A stretch of 64,000 bases of DNA from contig OX485803.1 of the NCBI GenBank assembly GCA_950295325.1, positions 50,237,554-50,301,553 of the forward strand, given 5' to 3'. Below, piece by piece: positions 34,871-45,195 of this stretch (its first letter is position 1; every line of letters starts with the position of its first letter). Both the position numbers and the translations under genes were made by a program. This DNA comes from Polytrichum commune. Its lineage: Eukaryota; Streptophyta; Polytrichopsida; Polytrichales; Polytrichaceae. The notes beneath the pieces were generated by a model that made no database searches, was not told where the DNA came from, and worked only from the letters and a program-made list of their open reading frames with translations.

Positions 34871-37356
34871 TTACTAAGTGAATTCAATCATCCATGACAA
34901 TATTATATTGCAAAATCGTTAGGATGCTAAATATACCAAACTTTGTTTCAATTAATTGGTATGATTTTAATGCTTTATGCCACAGTTACAAACTAAAAGT
35001 AAGTTTGGATGCACTATAAGTAAGTTGGGATGACAATACTTGAAGAGTTATTCATAAGGATTGTCACTAGACAAGTTACCATAGTAACATAAAACACCAT
35101 ATGGCACTAAGTATAATATTTAGTGTAGTTGCATCAACTATTGTTACACCGATCATCCCATTTAGTGAGGTTGGGTTAATAATGGGTGTGGAATATTAGT
35201 TAAGGTGATACTAAATTTCTTTACGCTATGAAATCAGTGCCACCATACTATGTAGGGTGTGGGAGTCCAAAGTGTCAAAGTGTCGGAAACTCTCGATGTG
35301 AGCTCTTTTTAGTTTCTTGGTGTTGGGAGATGCCTCGGGAGTGAGCGGCACCGATTGAAAAGAAGAAGCCTCTTTGAACTCACCAAAAACAAATTATACA
35401 CCCCACAAACACCTTAGAGCATGCACTGATTTTCTTGAAATGTATGGTAAATGAGCATATATTCTTGAATTTAGTATCACTCGATAGAAATATTAGCCCT
35501 TGCTAATTTTGGAATTTTACAAAATAGTGTGTGTTTCAAGAATGAGCACCACACATACTAAATGGGACAATAAATGTAGCTATATCGATTGTCAAAAAAA
35601 TTCCTTGGTGTTGGTACCATATTGTATGTCATTACATCGAGTATCCCATTTAGTGTGTGTTATTATCCAGAGTTACGCAATGCTGTAACTATTTAATGTG
35701 AACGTATTTTTCTACCAAGCAAAGTCATTTTTGTTCTATAATGTCCGAACAACCTATTGAATTATCATTAGTAAAAATTGAACTCTTGAAGAAGACCTCA
35801 TATTGCATTGTGTAGTTCCAAATGATAACATGCACTAAATGGGATAGTCATTGCAATCATCACAATTGAAATCACATTTTTTGATTCCTAGTCACATGTC
35901 AACTTGTAGTTACATTGACCATCGTTCTAAGTCTTATATGCTTGTCGTGTTTTTGTGGAACATTTCTTAAAACTTACTCTGCCTCATTAAGCAGGTAGAT
36001 CCGAGATTAGCCACTATTATTGGCCACATTTCATGCTACTATTATGATGCTTACATCCTTCATACACCGCCACTACAATTGGCCAAAGTGGTGTTATTTT
36101 GTACACTAGTATTCTATGACTAGTGTGGTCGACAATGACAACCATAAATATATAGTTAATTATGTGATGGGAAACTCTCAAGACCTTATTGCCTAAAAAG
36201 TTATTGAAATGTAGTACTTTGTAGGGAAAACTCAACAAGATGAGCATCGTCAATGTCAAGGATTATCAACCAAAGCTACAATATGTTTCTTTTAAATATA
36301 AACAAGAATACTAACAATTCCTCGATCTCTATGTGCTTTATAGTTGAATGTGTTTGTTTGAAGAATGTTGACATGTCCCAATGTTCAACGAGTGTATGTT
36401 GAACCTTGGACCAAGAGAGTCTTAGGGGGCCTTGGGTAAGGGTGTATCATCAAGGGTTTTGCTCACATTTTGCTTGAGTTAATCATATATGGATGTCGTA
36501 GATATGTATATTGCTTGTACATAAGAGGAGGGGAATAGGTAATGGGAGGCACTTATTGCTACAAATTGTGTACCAACCAAATTGTTGTGAGGTAGACCTC
36601 TCAAAACACCTCGAAATCTAGTGTTTACAACACTGAGCACATCTACGTGACTGAATTCAAGGCTATCAACATTGAGCACATCTACCAAGGCTAAATTCAT
36701 AAGTTGTCCCATGCTCTTCGTGTTTTAACCTCAAAGTATGCATGTAAATACAAACATTGTCAATTTCACCTTGCAACATGTGCAATGTTGTAAATCCAAA
36801 AAATTGAGAGTTTTATTTGAATTTTTTTTGAATGAAATTCCACTTTGAATGTGTCCTTAATTCCATACAAACATATAGAATTAAAAAACCCAATAACCAT
36901 TTACTTTATGAAGTGCGAAGACCCCTCCATATAAATAATAAAAACAAGAGTTGCAACATGACCTGAGACCTCAGGATATATGAAGACATCATCATATATA
37001 GAAATAACTATTCACAGAATTTACAATCAAGTTTTGTCAATGTGATAGACAATTCAATCGCTACGTTTACGAACAAGAATTGTGATTTTATTTTATTTTG
37101 AACAAGCTTCAGTCAATTGAAGTGGAGGGTTCCAAATTTTGGTACATTTTAGCTATAAAGGGTTTAGAATAGATAAGATTGGTTTGATACATCATAAATC
37201 AATCTACGCATTCAAGATTCATGTTGAGTTCATGTTGATCAAGAAGGGAATCAAATGGCAGCTTTCACATGAGTGAAACTCATGAAAGCCCTTCCTTTTT
37301 CAATGATTGATTGCTTCAAAATTCAAGGTTTTGGGGTTGTCAAGAGCTTGTTGTTA
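34871..37356. other. intergenic with TTTAGTGT/ACTAAATGGGA repeats
   Basis: Repeated pieces: 'cactaaatggga' and its complement near 35160, 35555, 35653 and 35833. A tail ('gttacgcaatgctgtaacta', then 'ctaccaagcaaagtcattt' at 35670-35735) recurs at 59760 and, reversed, 60090-60140. These are overlapping MITE remnants. A short hairpin 'ctttcacatgagt/actcatgaaag' lies near 37265-37292. No gene. Confidence 0.4.
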
Positions 37357-37359
37357 GTA

Positions 37360-37535
37360 GACTAAACATGATAATTAGTGTGGCCCACATTATTCATCAT
37401 CGACTAACACCCAACTTACACTTCTACTTGTTTTGAATCACTTGGTGGCAAGTAGAAATGGTGTCATATGACATTTGATGTTGCATGACCAATCACAAAG
37501 ATCATTGTTAATTAATATGGCAGATGTTTAGTGTA
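37360..37535 (+). repeat. TTTAGTGT MITE family M3 (copy)
   Basis: Starts 'actaaacatgataattagtg' + 'tggcccac.ttattcatcat', contains 'ggtggcaa.tagaaa.ggtg' and ends 'cagatgtttagtgta'. This is the same order as the copy at 43779. Confidence 0.65.
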
Positions 37536-37539
37536 ATTA

Positions 37540-39990
37540 AGTGTGAGATGACGCATTGGCAACTTGCTTTGACTAAGCTATTAAAAAAAACAAATTATGA
37601 AGACTAAGAGTTTCCTCGTCTATTTCAGGAGACACCCAATTAACTAGGGTGAGTTTCCATGTAGGCCGCTCGCCCATTAGATTCTATTTAATAGTGGGTT
37701 GGAAGTGTTCTCATGTAGATGCGGCCAAGCCGCCAACCCATTACATTATGATGGCCTACTAGAATGTGTAGGGCCATGGTCATGGGCTGCTAGACTTTCA
37801 TGCGCCCAGTGAAGCACTTTCAACCTACAAGTTCTAGTCACCAAAGCACTGAAGACATGTTTTAGGAGGAGGAGGATATTTTAATGTGGAGGAGGCTAGC
37901 AATTCCACATGAGGAAGAGTGGTAGTGAAAATTTGTGATTAGAGTTTGTATCTTCTTGGGATGTCTAATCAAATTGTAATTTCCATATCAAGGTTCACAT
38001 GTACTTAGAGTGTCATTTCCCTATGCCTACTCAAGATTTAAAAGTTGTCACATCCAAACAAGCATGTATTATGAATATGTTTGAAACTCCACCCATGAAT
38101 ACATGTAAACGGTCCCAAAGTGATCACAAAATAAAACTCCACTCCTCCTCCAATTGGAAGTGATCCAAAGTGGTTCCACTCCTTCCTTTAATGACGGCAC
38201 CAAGTTTCATCAATGGAATTCACACTTATTATGAGGTTATATGTAACTATGCTTAGAATGGCCCAATCAATTCTAATACATAGAAAGGCAACACCAAACC
38301 CATGTTTATTTGTGCTTGAAGTAGAATTAAAACTGCAAACTAACTAACCACATACAACAAGTGACCACACACTACATGAATCGCAGTTCCTTACCACTAG
38401 TGTTCTTCCACTCGGTGGTTTTATGACCTACTACAACAATAGACTTTTTCAATCCACATTCATAAATGTCAAACATGTATACCTAGTGGAAGAGAACCCG
38501 TGAAAAGGATCAGAACCGCAATTCCCGTAGTGACATACGGCTTAACAAGGCCCTACAACTATATAAGAACCCTTCAAACGTCGCTTCCCATTGGTTGAAA
38601 ACATCTCTTGCACTTTACTCTCAAGTGTACTATTACAAACAATGTTGTGGAAACTTTCCGGTGTAACTTGCGATGATAAACAGTGTGGTGTCAACTTATA
38701 TACAACACACGGTGCACTTTGTACTAAAACTGTAAACCTGGCAGGAGTTTAACAAATAAAACAAAGAGCAATAACTTTTAGTATCTGTTCACTACCAACA
38801 TATGAGTCCTAAGCAATCGTCATGTACCGGTGAAAGAAATTGCAAATCTACCATTATGGTAGATTTGCAAATTTCCAAGTGACATGCTGACGCAGGTCAA
38901 TTGCGGAGGACTCATATGCTTGTAATGATTCCAATAAAACGTACCACTAACACACGCAGTCGTAGCTGCCTTTCAGATGATCCCTACTCCTGCACTCCAA
39001 GACTTGGGAAGGTACTTAATTATCTTAAAATACTTAATTCTTGGTCTGATTTCTTCAACTCAGCCGACAGTCACTTCACCCTGTACAGGTTAAAAGTTTC
39101 CATCAAGGTTGCAGGGTAAGTAAGTAAGTAAGTAAGTAATATCCATTCTCGGTGTGATGATTCTTCTTCCACTTCAGAGCTAGGTAGTACATAACTACCT
39201 TACATCTCCTCATAATATCTTTCTTGCAGTAACTCCCCAGTAACTAAACTGATTGAATCGCAGCATTTGTATAGTGAAGTTAGTAGGCAGGAGTTGGCCA
39301 AGTTACCCAGTTATTAGTGGAGGCGAAGAATCATGCTCACTTGTATATGTATGTTTGTGCACACAATGAAATGGAATTTGAAGTTAATAGTAAGCCATGC
39401 ATGTTGAAGAACTTGCTGGGTAAGAAGATGATAAAAGAGGACACTTTGCATCAAGACCGACTCTAGTACTCTACCGATGTCACTATGTCACAAGTTAGTT
39501 ATTGGGATATATGTATATATATATGTAAGGTTATATGTTGACGATATGATCCATAAATATATATATGTATATATACATATATATGAAGAAAGATGCCAGA
39601 TTGATCCATCATCATCTACCTATCATTCTATCATTCTCTCCTGTCTCGGATGTTTTTATATATCATAATTGTGGCATTCTTCTCGGAGACAGCTACATAC
39701 CCACTAAAGTTTAAAGACCTCATGTGTTGCTTACTATACTGTCGCCATCTTTTCGTCACCTCACGCATCCCCTCATCACACACTTGTTGGCTGGCTGCTC
39801 ATCCCTGCAGGCATAACTTGGAACGGAAGGGAGGAGTCTCGGAGTCTCGGAGGCTGCAGGCTGCAAGAAAGGATCATAATTTAATCACTTAGCTTAGCCT
39901 ATTTATTTGCTCCACTCCTCCTCGTCATCATCATCGCCACCATCCATCATGCAGTCATTCATTCAATCAACGTAGGCTGCCTGAGCATTC
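37540..39990. other. intergenic region before gene 2
   Basis: No gene. Contains a GTAA microsatellite (about 39116-39139), an AT-rich palindromic run (about 39555-39590) and the palindrome listed separately. Towards 39.7-40 kb GC rises as gene 2 is approached. Confidence 0.4.
38841..38869. repeat. perfect palindrome, 14-base arms
   Basis: TGCAAATCTACCAT, one centre base, then its exact complement. On RNA it would form a tight hairpin; on DNA it could be a cruciform or a dimeric binding site. No larger element was recognised around it. Confidence 0.8.
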
Positions 39991-40810
39991 GGAGCCGCAG
40001 TGATTCGCCGTCATTTTTTTGATATATTCCACGTAATTTGCTGCTGGTACTGGGGCAGGTGTGCGACGAAGTTACGTGCTTTTTCTTTCTTGCCGGGTGA
40101 GTCTTCGGGGCCGACCGTGGTGTACGACGAAGTTTCTAGTTTAGTTTCTTTTGCTTTTTGTTTTTTGTTTTGTACATGCCCGGCAAGCAAGTTGGAGGGA
40201 GGAAAGCTAGCTAAGTTAAGTTATTGCAGTGGTTCGGAGCCACTTTTTGGTGGCAGTGTGTGGAGTGGGGTAATTCTTGGCGGTGGGCTTTTCTTGGCTT
40301 GGGGTTTCTGAGGAGTGAGGGGTTGGTGAGGGTTAAGAGGTGCTACGGTAGTCGGATTTGTGAATTCATTCGGTGGTGTTTGGGGATGCATTGGGATTCA
40401 TCCGGGTGGCGGAGGGAGGGTTAGGTATGGTGCGGGCAGGCAGTGGTCGAGGTTTTTGTTGCTGCTGCTTTTGGTTTGCGATGTTCTGAAGTTTATGTTG
40501 ATGTTTGTGCTGGTGGTGTTTTGTGGTGATGTTTTCTGTGTTCATGGTTTTCGTTGCTGAAGGTGCGCATGGGGTTTTATGGTGCAGGTGATCGTGGAGT
40601 CTTTGTTGCTTCCTGCGGCAGCTGTTTTGATTTGCGGTGCGAGGGATGAAGGTCGAGGCAATTAGGGTACGAGGAGCGAAGCGAATTGCGGTGGAAGAGA
40701 GAGAGAAAGAAAGAAAGGGGCGCAAGGGTTAAGTGTGAGTGAGTGAGTGCGTTGTTCTTGTTTGCCGCGGTTTGTTTGGTTTTGTTTAAGCAGCGGTAGC
40801 AGCGGTGGCG
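39990..40810 (+). promoter_or_regulatory. GC-richer upstream region and probable 5' UTR of gene 2
   Basis: Base composition shifts from AT-rich to GT/GC-rich, with many CpGs towards 40810. Open frames on both strands here look like by-products of the composition. A purine-rich run (about 40694-40720) precedes the ATG. Core promoter elements could not be fixed. Confidence 0.4.
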
Positions 40811-43800
40811 ATGATGTCTTCGACGGTGGCGGAAACGGAGGAGGCCGCCGTGGCCGTGGCGGAAACGCTTGACAAGTCGCAAAAGCGGATGTGGATGAAG
40901 TATTACTGCGACGCGTGCGAGGCGTGGGAGACACGTGAGCTCTTCGAGACCAACGTTGATGCATCATCATCGCGGCATCGAGGAGGTCAAAGTGGAAATG
41001 GAGGAAACGCAGAAAACGGAGGGAAAGATGATGCATTGTTGTATTCTTGGGGTTGCGCAAAGGTCATCCATTACGGCTCCTTCCAAACCTTGCGGGTGGA
41101 CCAACTGAACAGCGCAGACGGCCGGGATGCGCCCCAAGATGCTCGCTTCCCCGACGAAGTGGCCGCCGCCTTTCCTTCGCTCTCTTCGCAGCCGGCCGAC
41201 CAGGTGTGCATATATTCCAACCACAAATCACACACAATCCCCAAAAATTAATGTTTGCATACAAACAAACATACATACATAACTCACTCACTCTTCGCCA
41301 TTTTACCATGGCTACCATCTCCCGCGGCGGAGAAGCCCAGGAGGGCGGAGGGGGAGGTGATGGGTGGGGACGACTGATTGCATGACTGATTGATTGATCG
41401 ATTTGCCCTACTTGGGCGATGATGATTTCCCCGCGACCAATTGTGCATTTTCCAACTTCCAAGACGAGTTGTTCTTGTCTGTTCGTCGGCAGTGAATATA
41501 GTAACCCTGGGGCTAGGCTTCTCTGTGTCTGCCGATGTGAATAATTCCTGTTCGGCGATTTATGTTGATAAGTGTTTGATCGAGCGCTGTGATGATGATC
41601 ATCATCGTGGGTAGCGTTTTGGTGGTGGATATGATAGTACTGTTATTGTCAGTTCTGAAACATATTGTTTGAACCTGGAATCTTCTGAAGAGGTAGGTAG
41701 ATACGTACAAGGGTTTTGATGGTTCTGAGCTGGGCCATTTAAGGACGTGAGTTGAGAATTGCATTTAGGCCTCGATGACATTCATCAATATGCGAGTTGC
41801 TATTCTCTGAAGCCACTGGGGTTTATGGTTCACCAAAATAGTTAGAGCCACATTGAAAATGGTCCTCTGAAGGATGATGATGCTTCTCACAACGGTTTCG
41901 TGGATCCCAGTTCTTCACTCAAAAAGTCACTGCGACGTCTTTAGAAAAGATTCAATTCGATGATCTGGTCATAATTTCACGGTATCTTTGATGATGATTC
42001 ATGCTACCTCCGAATTGGCCACAGACATGGTGTTTGTATGGAATTGGTCGCATCGATTTTGGGGCGATGGTCTAACACCCCTGGTTGCATCGTCGTTTTG
42101 TTTTGTTTTGATGCAGCAAGTGCGCTCTAGAATGATGACTCGTGCCAAGGCGGACAGTACGCAACAACTACTACTCCAGGCTGCACATTCTAACGGTTCG
42201 TTACAAAGCAAGTCGCAAAGTAAGCGGTCGAGGAAACAAGCTCACCCTACAAGCGCGCACACCTCGAAAGTGGAGGCCGCGTCGCCCAATTCGCAAGGCG
42301 GAGTGACATCGTCGTCCCACCCTGCGGAGAACGTCACGACCAGCAAACGCCAAGTTGGCAACAATAATGCGTTCGACGAGACCGAGGCTGCCGGCACAGA
42401 AAGCCCTGCTGTCATCGACGCGGAGCGACTTGGAAGTAAACATTTCTTTCTTTCTTTCTTTCTTTTATTCTTAAGTACGCAAAGCATTTCTTAAGTCTAA
42501 AAAGTGGAACAAGCTTCAATAATGGATGAGAAGTGGGAGATACAATGTTCATCACAAATCTTTGGAATTCTTTATACAAGCAAGGGAGGAGAAGAGCATT
42601 CACGATGCTTTGCAGGGATAGTAATCTAGGTTAATTGATTCGATCAATTCCCACGACCCTACAATATGATGGTCCTGAAATTCTGACTCCTAGCGTGAAA
42701 CATGGTTTGGTCCAGAACCAATGGTTCTTTCGTAGTACGCAAGTATTTCTTAAGTGTACAAAGTCGAACACGCTTGATGGATAAGAAGTGAGAGAGTATT
42801 AGTGTCAATAACGAATGTTGAAGTCTCTATGCAAGCAAGGGGAGAAGACGAGCATCCACGATGCTTTTGCAGGGAGTGTAACCTAGGGTAATTGATTCAA
42901 TCAATTCCCACGACCATACATTGTGATTGTCCTGACATTCTGCCTCCTAGCCTTGAACATGGTTCGATCCAGAACGTATTCCTAGGTTTGTCCGCCGGAT
43001 CATTCAGGGTAGAGTTTCCCATCCTTCGGAACATCATCGTCTTGTCTTTCTATGTTGCTGCCAGGTGATTAGTGATTGAGAAGAGAAACTTGGGAAGCAA
43101 GAGGCATTTAAACATTCCTTAAGTCTACAATGTGGAACAAGATTATTGGATGAGAAGTGGGTAGTTCTTCATGAAGTGTCCACCACGAATCTTGGATTCA
43201 TCACGATGCAAACAAGCGGAAACGAAGGACATTCACGATGCTTTTGCAGTGAGTGTAGTAACCTAGGTTAATCTATTCATTGAACTCTCACGACCATCCT
43301 ATAATATGATGTTCCTGAAATTCTGCCTCCTAGCTTCAACCGCGGTTCGATACAGAATCTATTCAAAGGTCTGTCGGCTGGATCATTCAGAGTAGAGGAG
43401 CCTCCCATCCTTCGGAACATCATCGCAAGAAGTCAGGTCGCCATGCCTTTCTATGTTGCAGCCAGGTGAGTCAATGATTGAAAAGATAAATTTAGGAAGC
43501 AAGAGGTATTCAAGACGCAAGAGGCTAATGCCAGACTAAATCAGATTTTTAGTGTAGTGGGGATTGCCATCCTACCTAGTTTTGTTGCGAGAAGAGGGGC
43601 TCTGCAGTTATGGCATTAGGGTTTGGGGCCTCCCTCAGGGTTTAGGTCAAGCCGTTCAGGGTTTTTTGTACAGAAACCTCAACATTATCACCTGCGTTGT
43701 TCGTTGGACACAGACTAAGTTCTGATGGTTTTTGTTTATGAAAGTTGTACTATGAATTCTTTTCCTTGGGCAATTTGGCACACTGAACATCTGATTTAGT

Positions 43801-45195
43801 GTGGCCCACACCATTCATCAATGACCCATGTTAACCGTCTTGCAATCACTGAGTGGCAACTAGAGAAACACTTGGTGCTACATGACTAGTCGTGAAGTCC
43901 ACTGTAATGAACGTGGCACACCAATTTGAATGCCACATTATATCATATGGTTAGTGTATTGGTGGTTGCCAACCTAACTTGTCTTGTTGCGAGAGGAGGC
44001 ATTGTGCAATTATGGCATTAGGGTTTAGGGCCTCCCTCACGTTGAGAAGGGTTTTATATTTTCAGTAACTAAAACTCAATCATCACCTGCCCTGTCTGTT
44101 GGAAACAGATGGACCCCTGAAGCGGCCAAGAAGGTTGACAGCTGGGGATCGAGGATTTGCTCAAGCTCTGGAGTATGAGAAAGAGTCTCGTACACCAACA
44201 ACAACACCGAAACCTGTTGCCAAGGACAAGAGCAGCGTCGTAAAGCCGGAGGCGAAAACATCATCACCAGCTGCAATGAAAAGACCCAAACGTGTCACGG
44301 CAGGGCTTCGAGGCCTAGTTCTTGCTGCAGAGAATGCACATTTCTCTCCGAGGGTAAGCCCAAAGGAAGTTTTTGCTTTTTCATAAAAAAGATCTGAACT
44401 ACACTGTTTATGGTGTTTAGTGCGATGTAGCTCAGACCTATAACTTTATAGATTGCAAATTCTTACCAAGTAAAGTCTCTTATGTTTTAAAATGTCCAAA
44501 TGACACTTGACATCTAAACTAGTGTGGCACCACAATTGGCGTGCCATGTTGTTTAGGAGTGGTTTTCATGACTTTTCATATAGCACCAGGTGCCATATGA
44601 GACCCTCTCTGGTTGCCACCCACCAATTGCAAGATAATTAGAGCAGGTCAATGATGAATACTACTGTAGGTCACACTAAATCAGATGTTTAGTGTACCTA
44701 TTTGAAGTTTATTATAAAAAATATAAAGATTTAGTAAAGATTTACACCCGTTATGTGACTCCAAGTAGTAAGGGACAGTAAATGCCATAAAGAGTATATT
44801 GTGGATTTATGTAGTTAGGTTCAACTGGTGGATGATTTGTTTTTTTGCTTTTGAATGACGGCTGTGTTTTATAGATAGCACTGTGTGTGGCAGTCCCTTA
44901 GGAACCCAAAAAGGTTCTAGTGGGACTGATGGTTGTAAATGTCTATCACACAAAGCTGACCATGTGCTTGCAGTTTGAGGTGCTATGAAACTCGCATGAT
45001 TTCAAAGCCTAAGATTAGGGTGCTGATGAATTCCTTTTGTGGATCTGTTTTTGACATTTGCAGGGGACTGCAACTGAACCCAAGAAGGAGCAGAACGTTG
45101 AACGGCTGCAAGTTGGTGTGGGGACAAGGTCGTCACAGAAGAAGTTAATACCCAAATCATCAAAAAAGAACCGGAGGCTTGGGGACCTCTACTAG
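40811..45195 (+). CDS. unknown plant-type nuclear protein with duplicated KRP.R.TAG.RG motif
   Basis: Spliced model: exons 40811-41203, 42117-42435, 44109-44353 and 45064-45195. All introns are GT-AG and phases fit (1089 coding bases, 362 aa, stop TAG). Exon 1 encodes an Ala/Glu-rich start, then KRMWMKYYCDACEAWETREL, containing a CxxC pair, and SWGCAKVIHYGSFQTLRVD. Exon 2 is polar and basic (KSKSQSKRSRKQ-like), probably disordered. Exon 3 holds two related motifs, LKRPRRLTAGDRGFAQALEY and MKRPKRVTAGLRGLVLAAEN, about 45 residues apart. Exon 4 is a basic tail (SSKKNRRLGDLY). Basic clusters suggest nuclear or chromatin association. I recognise no named family; function unknown. Either ATG of the initial MM pair (40811 or 40814) could start. 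Confidence 0.75.
42489..43530 (+). repeat. threefold tandem repeat in intron 2 of gene 2
   Basis: Copies begin near 42489, 42747 and 43114. Shared blocks include 'cttaagt.tac.aagt.gaac', 'cacgatgctttt.gcag', 'aattcccacgacc', 'ctgaaattctg.ctcctagc' and, in copies 2-3, 'ggatcattcag.gtagag' and 'tcccatccttcggaacatca'. Copy 1 is shorter. Non-coding. Confidence 0.8.
43556..43713 (+). promoter_or_regulatory. duplicate (decoy) of the exon-3 splice-acceptor region
   Basis: This stretch and 43955-44108 share 'ttgttgcgaga.gagg', 'attatggcattagggttt' and 'cctccctca', ending in '..cacctg.....gttgga.acag'. The downstream copy is the acceptor used in the gene model. The upstream AG at 43712-43713 would, if used, continue the exon-2 frame straight into TAA. 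Confidence 0.6.
43779..43958 (+). mobile_element. TTTAGTGT MITE family M3 in intron 2 of gene 2
   Basis: Begins 'cacactgaacatctgattta' and ends 'catatggttagtgta'. Related in forward orientation to 37360-37535 and in reverse to 44504-44697. No open frame. Confidence 0.7.
44504..44697 (-). mobile_element. TTTAGTGT MITE family M3 in intron 3 of gene 2, inverted
   Basis: Read on the minus strand it starts 'tacactaaacatctgattta' + 'gtgtgacctac' and contains 'attcatcattgacc', 'ggtggcaaccagaga' and 'cctggtgctatatga'. It matches the intron-2 copy over most of its length, in opposite orientation. Confidence 0.7.

Noticed and set aside
40366-41462. Several long minus-strand open frames upstream of and over exon 1 of gene 2
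   Set aside because: They arise from the GC-rich composition and lie opposite the better-supported plus-strand exon.
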